19,544 nucleotides of DNA from DASXRU01 sp033856235. GTDB lineage: Bacteria; Acidobacteriota; Blastocatellia; Pyrinomonadales; Pyrinomonadaceae. The notes under the pieces are model-generated. The model saw nothing but the letters and a program-made list of their open reading frames with translations. It was not told where the DNA came from and did not search any database. The stretch spans positions 1 through 19,544 of the forward strand of contig JAWVFI010000169.1 in the NCBI GenBank assembly GCA_033856235.1, in the 5' to 3' direction. The stretch's first letter is position 1, and the number at the start of each line of letters is the position of its first letter. Positions 1 through 7,028 of this stretch are shown one piece after another. Made by a program: the position numbers and the translations under genes.

Positions 1-47
1 CCGCGGCGGATTATGCGTTGGCAAAAACAGTGTGTAAAGGCAGAAAT

Positions 48-93
48 AAGCGCCCAGCCACCGGCAAACTTCAGTCTGACGGGCTGGGCGCTT
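48..93 (-). terminator. Probable recA transcription terminator (hairpin)
   Basis: A 12-bp stem pairs 48-59 with 82-93 (core GCGCCCAGCC / GGCTGGGCGC), 28 bp past the recA stop. Read in the recA direction the stem is followed by TTATTTCTG, a modest T-rich tract; in the opposite direction it is followed by TTTTCT, so it may work both ways. The 22-nt loop contains GCAAACTTCAGTCTGAC, which resembles one arm of the family A repeat seen elsewhere in the window. Role inferred from position and structure. Confidence 0.55.
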
Positions 94-120
94 TTCTATC
101 CGGTTTCCGCCGGCTTAGAT

Positions 121-1203
121 TTACTTCTTTTCAGCCCCGGCAGCCTTCGCGGCGCCATAGGCTGTTTCCGCTTTCTCCGCGGTCGGGTGTACGGGCAATC
201 CCAGTTTGACCCTTACTTCATTCTCGATCCGTCCCAACAACTCCGGATTATCTTTCAAAGACTGCTTGGCGTTTTCGCGACCCTGACCCAATCGATCACC
301 TTTGTACGAGAACCACGCTCCGCTTTTTTCGACGACCCGGTGATTGCTGGCCAGATCCAGTAAATCACCTTCGCGTGAGATGCCTTCGCCGTACATGATG
401 TCAAACTCGCAATCTCTGAACGGCGGCGCCACTTTGTTCTTCGCAACCTTGACCTTCGTGCGGTTGCCGACAATGCGGTCGCCGTCCTTAATCGCCCCGA
501 TGCGCCGGATGTCCAGCCGCAGCGACGAGTAAAACTTCAGCGCGCGGCCACCGGTAGTGGTCTCGGGATTTCCGAACATCACGCCGATTTTCTCGCGAAT
601 CTGATTGATGAAGATAAAGCAGGTGTTTGACTGTGCGACTATCGCCGTCAACTTCCGCAGAGCCTGGGACATGAGACGCGCCTGCAGGCCAGGCAGCGAA
701 TCGCCCATCTCGCCATCGAGTTCAGCACGCGGCACCAGGGCCGCCACCGAATCCACCACAATCACGTCGACCCCGTTAGACCTGACCAGGGCTTCGGCAA
801 TTTCCAGGGCCTGTTCGCCGGAATCCGGCTGCGAGATCAGCAGTTGATCGATGTCTACGCCCAGCTTGCCGGCATAGTCTGCATCCATCGCGTGTTCGGC
901 GTCGATATAAGCCGCCACGCCGCCTGCTTTTTGCGCCTCGGCCACAATGTGCATGGCCAGGGTACTTTTACCGGAACTTTCCGGACCGTAAATCTCGACG
1001 ATCCGTCCGCGGGGCACTCCGCCCACGCCGATGGCTGCGTCGAGAGACAGCGAAGTGGTCGATATCGCCGGAATATCCGAAATTTCTCGTTCGCCTAGAC
1101 GCATGATCGACCCTTTGCCAAATCGCTTCTCAATGTTTAGCAGTGCCGCGTCGATCGCTTTTCCGCGTTCGACCAGGTTGCGGTCTTCAGCCATAACAGC
1201 CAT
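121..1203 (-). CDS. recA: RecA recombinase
   Basis: RecA forms an ATP-dependent filament on single-stranded DNA, drives homologous strand exchange and triggers LexA self-cleavage in the SOS response. The 360-residue product has the usual family length. Walker A is GPESSGKST at residues 73-81. Walker B ends at Asp141 in VIVVDSVAAL. The L2 DNA-binding loop region GNPETTTGGRALKFY is at 211-225. The C-terminus is short and Ala/Lys-rich rather than strongly acidic as in E. coli. An ATG at 1203 is chosen; a second ATG three codons in (MAEDRN) is possible. AGGAG lies 12 nt upstream of the first ATG, a long spacing. It is the last gene of the minus-strand run, 350 bp after trpA and followed by a hairpin terminator, so it is probably transcribed largely on its own. 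Confidence 0.98.
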   Translation of the reverse strand: MAVMAEDRNLVERGKAIDAALLNIEKRFGKGSIMRLGEREISDIPAISTTSLSLDAAIGVGGVPRGRIVEIYGPESSGKSTLAMHIVAEAQKAGGVAAYIDAEHAMDADYAGKLGVDIDQLLISQPDSGEQALEIAEALVRSNGVDVIVVDSVAALVPRAELDGEMGDSLPGLQARLMSQALRKLTAIVAQSNTCFIFINQIREKIGVMFGNPETTTGGRALKFYSSLRLDIRRIGAIKDGDRIVGNRTKVKVAKNKVAPPFRDCEFDIMYGEGISREGDLLDLASNHRVVEKSGAWFSYKGDRLGQGRENAKQSLKDNPELLGRIENEVRVKLGLPVHPTAEKAETAYGAAKAAGAEKK

Positions 1204-1284
1204 CTCTTTCTTCTGCTCCTCTCTAATCTGTGCATCGCTTTTCCGCCGTTGCGGACGCAGCTTAACACATCCGGCCTGAGAATG

Positions 1285-1296
1285 GAACAGAGTTTC
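1285..1296. promoter_or_regulatory. Possible SOS (LexA) box upstream of recA
   Basis: The plus strand reads GAACAGAGTTTC, one mismatch from the Gram-positive-type LexA consensus GAACNNNNGTTC. It lies 81 bp upstream of the recA start. A weak TTGCAT on the recA strand lies just upstream, so the site would sit between a -35 and a poor -10. The LexA box of this lineage is not known to me, so this rests only on consensus similarity and position. Confidence 0.3.
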
Positions 1297-1383
1297 ACAT
1301 ATGCAACACCAGTATTTTCGGGAGGGTCAGGGATCACGAAGTGCTGGTCGAGCGCGGCGGCAGCCCTCTCTGCCGAACGTGTC

Positions 1384-1446
1384 ACGCAAACTGTTAATTT
1401 GCGCGCGCGCAGAATGCCGTCCACCGCGCAAACTAACAGTTTGCGT
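1384..1446. repeat. Family A inverted doublet, copy A3 (trpA-recA gap)
   Basis: Two 22-bp arms, 1384-1405 and 1425-1446, are inverted copies with one mismatch. Each arm is also a hairpin: the right arm contains the perfect CAAACT-AAC-AGTTTG, while the left arm has one C-A mismatch in the same stem. The 19-nt spacer is GC-rich. The copy fits the family A pattern of CAAACT/AGTTTG cores but lacks the GTACTCTA extension seen at 5819 and 6880. The rest of the 350-bp trpA-recA gap (1204-1553) holds the possible SOS box and nothing else I recognise: no tRNA and no convincing small gene. Confidence 0.8.
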
Positions 1447-1553
1447 TACGAGTCCCTTGGCGAACGAGGCGCCAGAATACTCTACCGGCACACCTGCGTC
1501 GAGCTTCTTCTTTCGACATTCCAGTCTTCACAATGCAGAGATTCTGGTAAGTC

Positions 1554-2351
1554 TTAGGCCGCTTGATTACCTAGAAGGTTGCGAACAAAATCACCGATCG
1601 CCTCAGCCAGGTGGGACTGTTCAGAGCGTTTTTCAATCTCTGCGACAATCGCTGAGCCGACCACGGCGGCATCAGCATAGCGGCAAACTCCAGCGACCTG
1701 TTCGGCATTTGATATCCCAAAGCCCACGGCAACTGGTAAGTCTGATATTTGGCGGACACGCGCGACGAGATTTTCCGCCTCCACACTGACATCGGAACGC
1801 GTGCCGGTGACGCCCGCGCGCGAAACTGCATAGATGAACCCGCTGGCACGCTCAGTAATCATTCGCAAACGCTCGTCGGTGGAAGTAGGCGCTGCCAGGA
1901 AAATCAAGTCCAGCAGTTGCCCGCGCAAAGCTTTAGCGAAGTCGTCCGATTCTTCCGGCGCCAGGTCGGTTACCAAAACGCCATCCGCGCCCGCCCGCTG
2001 CGCTTCGTTGGCCAGCCGCTCGATTCCAAATTGAAGTAAGGGATTGAAGTAGCTGAAGAGGACGATGGGAACAGCCGTCGTCCGGCGCGCTTCGGCCACG
2101 ACCGCGAGCACGTCCGCTACCCCGACGTGATTTCGCAAGGCACGTTCTGAAGCGCGTTGAATCACCGGGCCGTCCGCCATCGGATCGCTGAAGGGCACGC
2201 CCAGTTCGATTACAGTTGCGCCGGCCCGGGAAAGTTCAATTAGCAGTTTTCGCGTGGTTTCGAGGTCAGGGTCGCCCGCCACGATGAAGGGAATAAAGCC
2301 CTTCTTGCCCTCACTCTTTAGTCGCGCAAACGTAGCTGCAATCCTGCTCAA
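1554..2351 (-). CDS. trpA: Tryptophan synthase alpha chain
   Basis: TrpA cleaves indole-3-glycerol phosphate to indole and glyceraldehyde 3-phosphate and passes indole through a tunnel to TrpB in the alpha2beta2 complex (cytoplasm). At 265 residues it is the typical length. The signature IELGVPFSDPMADGP is at 48-62, with catalytic Glu49 and Asp60 at the same numbers as in E. coli. The phosphate-binding region near VGFGISNAEQ is also present. The start is TTG at 2351: no in-frame ATG precedes it, and the N-terminus SRIAATFARLKSEGKKGFIPF matches the family when it starts there. GGGGA lies 5 nt upstream. It follows trpB after 77 bp containing a small palindrome. Non-ATG initiation may lower its yield relative to TrpB, which is inference. 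Confidence 0.97.
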   Translation of the reverse strand: MSRIAATFARLKSEGKKGFIPFIVAGDPDLETTRKLLIELSRAGATVIELGVPFSDPMADGPVIQRASERALRNHVGVADVLAVVAEARRTTAVPIVLFSYFNPLLQFGIERLANEAQRAGADGVLVTDLAPEESDDFAKALRGQLLDLIFLAAPTSTDERLRMITERASGFIYAVSRAGVTGTRSDVSVEAENLVARVRQISDLPVAVGFGISNAEQVAGVCRYADAAVVGSAIVAEIEKRSEQSHLAEAIGDFVRNLLGNQAA

Positions 2352-2374
2352 ACAGATCCCCCATCGTTTAGAAG

Positions 2375-2408
2375 CGGGCTACCGCCCGCTTGGTCGGACG
2401 GTAGCCCG
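2375..2408. repeat. Short inverted repeat in trpB-trpA gap
   Basis: CGGGCTACCG at 2375-2384 is a perfect inverse of CGGTAGCCCG at 2399-2408, with a 14-nt loop that itself contains CGCCCG. The GGTAGCGGGC-like vocabulary recalls family B arms, so this may be a reduced relative. It occupies the middle of the 77-bp gap. No T-run follows in the gene direction, so a terminator is unlikely. It could be an mRNA-processing or stabilising hairpin between trpB and trpA. Confidence 0.6.
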
Positions 2409-2428
2409 ACCCTAAACACCAAAACATT

Positions 2429-3637
2429 TTACTCTGGGGTCGCGAGATGCTGCTGAACAGTGTTCACATCCTTATCGCCACGCCCGGAAAGATTCACGAT
2501 TACGATCTGACCTGACTCCATCCCACCGCAAGTCTTCAAGGCGTGCGCCACCGCATGTGCTGACTCCAGGGCCGGAATGATGCCTTCCAGCCTGGCAAGA
2601 GTGTGAAAGGCCTGCAGCGCCTCAGCATCCGACGCCGAAGTGTATTCCACCCGCCCGGTATCATGTAGAAAAGCATGTTCCGGCCCTACCGAAGGATAAT
2701 CCAGTCCTGCCGATACGGAATGCGTCGCGGCCACTTGCCCGCGTTCATCCTGCAGCATGTAACTCATCGTGCCCTGCAGAACGCCCGGCCTTCCATCTCC
2801 GTTTTCGTCGAAACGCGCGGCATGTTGGCCCAGCGTAATGTCGCGGCCGCCGGCTTCGACGCCAATCATGCGCACCGACGAATCCGCCAGAAAAGGATGA
2901 AACAGTCCGATGGAATTCGATCCTCCACCGACGCAGGCAATCAGGACATCAGGCAGGCGATTCGCCTGAGCCAGAATCTGCGCGCGCGCTTCCCTACCGA
3001 TGACGGTCTGAAAATCACGCACCATCAGAGGGTATGGATGCGGCCCGAGCGCACTGCCCAACAGGTAGTAGGTATCGCCAACGTTGGTTACCCAGTCGCG
3101 CAGCGCTTCGTTAATTGCATCTTTCAAAGTACGCGCGCCGGCATTTACCTCGCGGACTTCGGCCCCCAGCAGCTGCATGCGGAAAACATTTAACGCCTGG
3201 CGGCGCATGTCTTCCGCGCCCATGTAAACAACGCACTCCATGCCGAACAAAGCGCAGACTGTCGCCGTGGCTACTCCATGTTGTCCGGCGCCGGTCTCCG
3301 CAATCACTCGCTGTTTCCCCATTCGCCGGGCCAGCAGCACCTGCCCGAGGGTGTTGTTAATCTTGTGGGCGCCGGTATGTAGAAGATCTTCCCGCTTCAG
3401 GTAAATCTGGGCCCCGCCGGCGTGTTCCGTCAGTCGCCGCGCGTGAAAGAGCGAGGTCGGCCGTCCGGCATAGTTGTGCAGCAGATCATCCAGCTCTTCC
3501 TGAAAGCCTGGATCGGCGCGCGCGGCAGCATACGCGGCGGTCAACTCCTGCAGCGGCGCCATCAAAGTCTCAGGCACAAAGCGGCCACCGTAGCGGCCCC
3601 AATGACCAAGCGAATCAGGTTGTGTTTCAGCGTTCAT
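2429..3637 (-). CDS. trpB: Tryptophan synthase beta chain
   Basis: TrpB condenses indole with L-serine to make L-tryptophan, using pyridoxal phosphate, as the beta subunit of tryptophan synthase. The 402-residue length is standard for TrpB1. The PLP lysine is Lys92 in HTGAHKINNTLGQ, the catalytic Glu is Glu114 in IAETGAGQHG, and the phosphate-binding glycine loop GGGSNS is at 237-242. The C-terminal VNLSGRGDKD supplies the pyridine-nitrogen serine. The ATG at 3637 gives the canonical N-terminus (GRYGGRFVPETL). No Shine-Dalgarno is visible: the inverted-repeat element B1 begins only 2 nt upstream of the ATG and occupies the whole ribosome-binding region. It is separated from trpF by two unrelated genes. 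Confidence 0.98.
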   Translation of the reverse strand: MNAETQPDSLGHWGRYGGRFVPETLMAPLQELTAAYAAARADPGFQEELDDLLHNYAGRPTSLFHARRLTEHAGGAQIYLKREDLLHTGAHKINNTLGQVLLARRMGKQRVIAETGAGQHGVATATVCALFGMECVVYMGAEDMRRQALNVFRMQLLGAEVREVNAGARTLKDAINEALRDWVTNVGDTYYLLGSALGPHPYPLMVRDFQTVIGREARAQILAQANRLPDVLIACVGGGSNSIGLFHPFLADSSVRMIGVEAGGRDITLGQHAARFDENGDGRPGVLQGTMSYMLQDERGQVAATHSVSAGLDYPSVGPEHAFLHDTGRVEYTSASDAEALQAFHTLARLEGIIPALESAHAVAHALKTCGGMESGQIVIVNLSGRGDKDVNTVQQHLATPE

Positions 3638-3639
3638 TT

Positions 3640-3732
3640 GTCAGAACCGCTGGGGTAGCGGGCGGTTGATCTAACCAGTCAAAGATGTTCTCACCGAAGC
3701 GTCAACCACCCGCTCCCGCAGGCGGTTCTGAC
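3640..3732. repeat. Family B inverted doublet, copy B1 (peptidase-trpB gap)
   Basis: Arms at 3640-3669 and 3702-3732 are inverted copies differing at a few positions. Both begin GTCAGAACCGC at the outer edge and end with the GGTTGA side inward. Each arm can fold by itself through AACCGCC pairing with GGCGGTT or a close variant. The 32-nt spacer resembles that of copy B2 at 14422-14454 (shared GATG/GATC...CC-GAGCGT-like end), so B1 and B2 are copies of one element. It fills the gap between the S9 peptidase stop and the trpB start. Confidence 0.85.
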
Positions 3733-3734
3733 AG

Positions 3735-5777
3735 TTACCTACCCGCTACGTACTTTTCGAACCACTCCAGGTTTGTCTGCGCCGCCTTCAGCACCATCTT
3801 CGGCTCATTCGGGCCATGCGGCATGCGTGGCAGGACGATCATACGCACCGGCACATTCTGCACTTTGAGCGCGTTGTAAAGTTCGTAACCCTGTGAAATG
3901 GGCACCCGCTCGTCGGCCTCGCCGTGCTGAATCAAAGTGGGTGTGACAACGCCCTTCGCATTGAACATCGCCGAGTGTGCCCGGTAGATGTCCAGGTTCT
4001 CCCAGGGCTGGCCACCGAAGTAGTCCGGAATAAAACTCGGAATATCAGCCGTGCCGATAAAGCTCATCAGATTCGTAACGCCCGCGCCCACCGACGCTGC
4101 TTTGAAGCGATGGGTTTGAGTGATGATCCACGAAGTCATGAAGCCGCCGTAACTCCAGCCCATGACTCCCATGCGATCGGGATCGGCGACTCCCATTTTG
4201 ATGACGTGGTCCACTCCGGTCATCAGGTCCTGATAATCCCCGCCGCCCCAATCCTTGATGTTTGCATAGCGAAACTTTTGTCCGTAGCCCGAAGAGCCCC
4301 GCGGATTCACCCGCAGGATGGCATAGCCACGAGATGAAAACGGGGCCAGCGGATAAGGAGAGCGATTGCTGACCAGGTAACTCTGGGTGAAGACTCCCGC
4401 CGGACCGCCGTGCACATTTAAAAGAAGCGGGACTCGCTTCCCTGCTTGATAGCCAACCGGATAGGTCAGGAGACCTTCGATGTCCATGCCGTCAGTGCTC
4501 TTCCAACGAACAACCTCGGTCTTGCCGACAGGGATTTTGGGTAAGTCGGCGTTGCTGCGGCTGACTTGTACCGGCGCGAACGAGTTGACCCCGGTGACGT
4601 ACGCTTCCGGGGCCTGTTCGGGAGTTTGCAAGGTAAAGCCGAACATCGTGCGCGCACGGTTCATCGAGAAGGCGCCAATGACCTCGTTGCCTTTATTCAG
4701 TTCCGTAACCTTGCTGTTGCTGACATCGATCGCCGCTAGTCGCGTGATCGTGCCGTGCGTTTCGGCAAAATAGACCCGGCGTCCATCCGCCGACCAATCG
4801 AGAAAGCCAGGTTGGGCATCGTACGTATCAGCCAACAATCTGGCCGTGCCCCCACCTGCGGGAGCGATCGCAATCCGCCGATAGCCGGCCCAACGGGGCG
4901 GATCTTCGCTGACCAGATAAGCGATCTGCTTACCATCCGGCGAGTAAAGAGGATCGGATTCTGACGCGGAGGTTGCGGCCAGAGTCGTGACGTTGCCGCC
5001 GGCCACATCCACTGTCAGCAAATCAGAAGTGGTCCAGTAGTCCGCCTTGGGCATCCTGGTGCGGCTGAAAGCAATCGTTCGACCATCGGGCGACCAGCGA
5101 AAGTCTGCTTCGACGTTGTAATCACCCGCAGTCAGTTTCCGCGGTTCGCGCTTTCCGTTGGCGTCCTTCTGCACATTGATAACAAACAGGCGGCTCATCT
5201 TTACGTCTTCGTCGATCCAGCGCGAATCATCTTTGCCCTTGCTCGCTTTCTCTTCCGATTCACTCGGTTGGTCGCGCATGGTGAAGGCTATGCGCGTACC
5301 ATCCGGCGACCAGGCGAACGCGCCCACGCCACTCTTCACGTCGGTGACCTGTTCCGCTTCGCCGCCGGTAATGCGCAAGAGAAACAAATTGTTTTTGCCG
5401 GACCGGCTCGATTGGAAAGCGAGCCACCGGCCATCCGGCGACCATTGCGGATCGGTCGACGACTTCTCGCCGAACGTGACCTGGTAAGGATCGCTCCCGT
5501 CGGTGTTAGACATGTAAATCTGCGTAACGTATTCGCTCTTTTCCGGCGTCATTACCGCTTCGGCAACTGTGTACGCTACGCGCTTACCATCGGGTGAAAC
5601 GCGCACTGTGCCCACGTTCTTCAACTTCATCTGAAGCTCGGGCGTCCATCCCGTTGCGCGGGGGTAATCATCGCCCGCATTAGTTACTCCCGCCGCGGTC
5701 GTCGCCAGAAGGGCAATCAGGGCCAGGCTGAGAAGGCCGGCAAGTATCCATGTTCTACAAAAGGTGAGACCACGCAT
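3735..5777 (-). CDS. Secreted S9-family serine peptidase (acylaminoacyl/dipeptidyl peptidase type)
   Basis: A prolyl-oligopeptidase-family hydrolase, probably cutting oligopeptides in the periplasm. An N-terminal signal peptide (MRGLTFCRTW, then a long Leu/Ala-rich segment to about residue 30) is followed by a TolB/DPP-like beta-propeller with repeated SPDG(K/R) motifs (about 45-390) and a C-terminal alpha/beta-hydrolase domain. The triad reads Ser542 (GWSYGG), Asp622 (GEADERVP) and His654 (MPHGPN), with the spacing usual for S9. I chose the ATG at 5777, not an upstream in-frame ATG at 5822, because AAGGAG lies 9 nt before it and the signal peptide then begins correctly; the extension runs into repeat A1. 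The 680-residue length fits the family. It has no known link to tryptophan synthesis although it sits between trpF and trpB. The substrate is unknown. Confidence 0.93.
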   Translation of the reverse strand: MRGLTFCRTWILAGLLSLALIALLATTAAGVTNAGDDYPRATGWTPELQMKLKNVGTVRVSPDGKRVAYTVAEAVMTPEKSEYVTQIYMSNTDGSDPYQVTFGEKSSTDPQWSPDGRWLAFQSSRSGKNNLFLLRITGGEAEQVTDVKSGVGAFAWSPDGTRIAFTMRDQPSESEEKASKGKDDSRWIDEDVKMSRLFVINVQKDANGKREPRKLTAGDYNVEADFRWSPDGRTIAFSRTRMPKADYWTTSDLLTVDVAGGNVTTLAATSASESDPLYSPDGKQIAYLVSEDPPRWAGYRRIAIAPAGGGTARLLADTYDAQPGFLDWSADGRRVYFAETHGTITRLAAIDVSNSKVTELNKGNEVIGAFSMNRARTMFGFTLQTPEQAPEAYVTGVNSFAPVQVSRSNADLPKIPVGKTEVVRWKSTDGMDIEGLLTYPVGYQAGKRVPLLLNVHGGPAGVFTQSYLVSNRSPYPLAPFSSRGYAILRVNPRGSSGYGQKFRYANIKDWGGGDYQDLMTGVDHVIKMGVADPDRMGVMGWSYGGFMTSWIITQTHRFKAASVGAGVTNLMSFIGTADIPSFIPDYFGGQPWENLDIYRAHSAMFNAKGVVTPTLIQHGEADERVPISQGYELYNALKVQNVPVRMIVLPRMPHGPNEPKMVLKAAQTNLEWFEKYVAGR

Positions 5778-5786
5778 TTTAGAAAT

Positions 5787-5792
5787 CTCCTT
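5787..5792 (-). promoter_or_regulatory. Ribosome binding site of the S9 peptidase
   Basis: AAGGAG on the minus strand, 9 nt before the ATG at 5777. It is one of the clearest Shine-Dalgarno sequences in the window. It decides the start against the in-frame ATG at 5822, which has no such site and lies just outside the repeat arm. Confidence 0.75.
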
Positions 5793-5818
5793 ACATTGAT
5801 AGTCGGAAGCCCAAGCCC

Positions 5819-5905
5819 GCAAACTAAAGTTTGTACTCTAAACACGTGAAGGCGGCAGAGTCGCAACACTCGCTACAGGCGTATAGAGTACAAGCTTTAG
5901 CTTGC
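5819..5905. repeat. Family A inverted doublet, copy A1 (GGDEF-peptidase gap)
   Basis: Two 22-bp arms at 5819-5840 and 5884-5905 are inverted copies differing at two positions. Each arm holds an inner hairpin: CAAACT-AA-AGTTTG in the left arm, and CAAGCT-AA-AGCTTG in the right arm read as reverse complement. The two differences pair with each other in that inner stem (A-T versus G-C), so the inner hairpin is kept. Outside the core, both arms carry GTACTCTA. The spacer of 43 nt contains CTACAGGCG just before the right arm, as in copy A2. Confidence 0.88.
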
Positions 5906-5923
5906 GCGCTTCTACTGAAATTT

Positions 5924-6832
5924 CTAGCTCGGGGGCGCCATCGCCGGAGCTACGGCTATTCGATTGCGACCTTCAGTCTTCGCTCGATACAGCGCTTTGT
6001 CACTCGCGGCGTACAACGCGCGTTCCGAATTCGCATGCGCGGGGCACGCGGCCACGCCGAGGCTGACTGTCGCCAGGCCCGCGCCCTTAATCGGCTCAGC
6101 GGAGAGTGCGGGCTGCAGACGCGCGGCAGCGGTGATGGCCTGCTTCTCATTCACCCCCGCGAGCAAAAGTGCGAACTCCTCGCCGCCCAATCGCGCCGCG
6201 GTGTCGTTGTCGCGCGAGGCCTCCACCAGCGTCGCCGCTACCTGGCGGATCACAATATCGCCGACTGAGTGCCCGTGTGCGTCATTGATCTTCTTCAGGT
6301 GATCGATGTCCAGCAGCATCAGCGCGCAGGGTGTTCCATAGCGGCGAAATCTTTCCAATTCGCGGCCCAGGGCTAGCCGGAAACGGCGGCGATTTGCCAG
6401 GCCCGTCAGCGGATCCAGGTCGGCTTCCGCCCGCAAGCGATCGATTCGCTGACGCAGGTCGACCAATTGTACGGCCCTCGCCAGCAGCAACTCCAATTGC
6501 TGCGGGAGTTGGAAATAATCGTGCGCGCCAGCCGCCAGGGCCTCCTGGCGTCGGTGATCAGTTGCGGGCTCAGCGCCCACCAGAATGCAAGGCATGAAGT
6601 CTTCCGACGCCGCCAGTTTGCGCGCGACTTCAAAGGCGCTAACTCCTTTGAGATCCAAAGCGGCGACTACCAGATGAGGACGAGTGCGCGGTATTGCGAC
6701 CAACGCCGCAGCGCTGCCGGAGATACCCGCGATGGCGAACCCCGCCTGCTCAAGCGGCGCGATTAGCGGCTGATGTCCAGTGTGGTCAGTGACCAATAAG
6801 ACCCGACCCTGATCGCGCGTAGTTTCGGTCAC
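5924..6832 (-). CDS. Diguanylate cyclase with degenerate receiver domain
   Basis: Predicted to make cyclic di-GMP from two GTP in the cytoplasm. The 302-residue product has an N-terminal receiver-like fold (about 10-122), a short helical linker (122-138) and a GGDEF domain (138-295). The active-site signature is GGEEF at 216-220. The inhibitory I-site RDND is at 207-210, correctly five residues before it, so product feedback is likely. LDPLTGLANRR at 139-149 opens the domain. The receiver lacks key residues: alignment of PHLVVAALDLKG to the family puts Ala58 at the phosphoacceptor Asp, and the conserved Lys near GAHDYFQLP is absent. Phosphorelay control is therefore doubtful. The start is GTG at 6832 with GAGGAG 4 nt upstream. 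Two family A repeats bracket the gene. Confidence 0.93.
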   Translation of the reverse strand: MTETTRDQGRVLLVTDHTGHQPLIAPLEQAGFAIAGISGSAAALVAIPRTRPHLVVAALDLKGVSAFEVARKLAASEDFMPCILVGAEPATDHRRQEALAAGAHDYFQLPQQLELLLARAVQLVDLRQRIDRLRAEADLDPLTGLANRRRFRLALGRELERFRRYGTPCALMLLDIDHLKKINDAHGHSVGDIVIRQVAATLVEASRDNDTAARLGGEEFALLLAGVNEKQAITAAARLQPALSAEPIKGAGLATVSLGVAACPAHANSERALYAASDKALYRAKTEGRNRIAVAPAMAPPS

Positions 6833-6836
6833 CGCA

Positions 6837-6842
6837 CTCCTC
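6837..6842 (-). promoter_or_regulatory. Ribosome binding site of the GGDEF gene
   Basis: GAGGAG on the minus strand, 4 nt upstream of the GTG at 6832. It supports the non-ATG start. Confidence 0.65.
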
Positions 6843-6879
6843 GCCCTTGCCGCCGATGAACTAGAGGCTCAATTGGGAC

Positions 6880-6965
6880 GCAAGCTAAAGTTTGTACTCT
6901 ATACACCTTAAACGCATGTTCAGAGATCTTCCTTACAGGCGTTTAGACTACAAACTTTAGTTTGC
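6880..6965. repeat. Family A inverted doublet, copy A2 (trpF-GGDEF gap)
   Basis: Arms of 22 bp at 6880-6901 and 6944-6965 are inverted copies with two differences. The copy is in the same orientation as A1 and shares its arms, the GTACTCTA extension and the TTACAGGCG stretch before the right arm, so A1 and A2 are homologous units flanking the GGDEF gene. In the left arm the inner stem contains a G-T pair (CAAGCT...AGTTTG) where A1 has A-T or G-C. It occupies most of the 196-bp gap upstream of the GGDEF gene. Confidence 0.88.
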
Positions 6966-7028
6966 GTGTCACGAAAGAACATCGAAACGAGATTATACAA
7001 GAATCTCAGGAGCCAGGGCGCGCGGCCC

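Noticed and set aside
1204..1553. tRNA or small RNA gene in the trpA-recA gap
   Set aside because: Stretches such as TGGTCGAGCGCGGCGGCAG were inspected, but no cloverleaf, T-arm GGTTCGAATCC or CCA end could be assembled.
2675..3193. Open frame of 172 codons on the plus strand
   Set aside because: It is antisense to trpB and has no family features.
5819..6965. GGDEF gene as cargo of a complete transposon ended by A1 and A2
   Set aside because: There is no transposase, the copies are direct not inverted with respect to each other, and no target duplication could be defined. The recombination idea is kept only as a finding.
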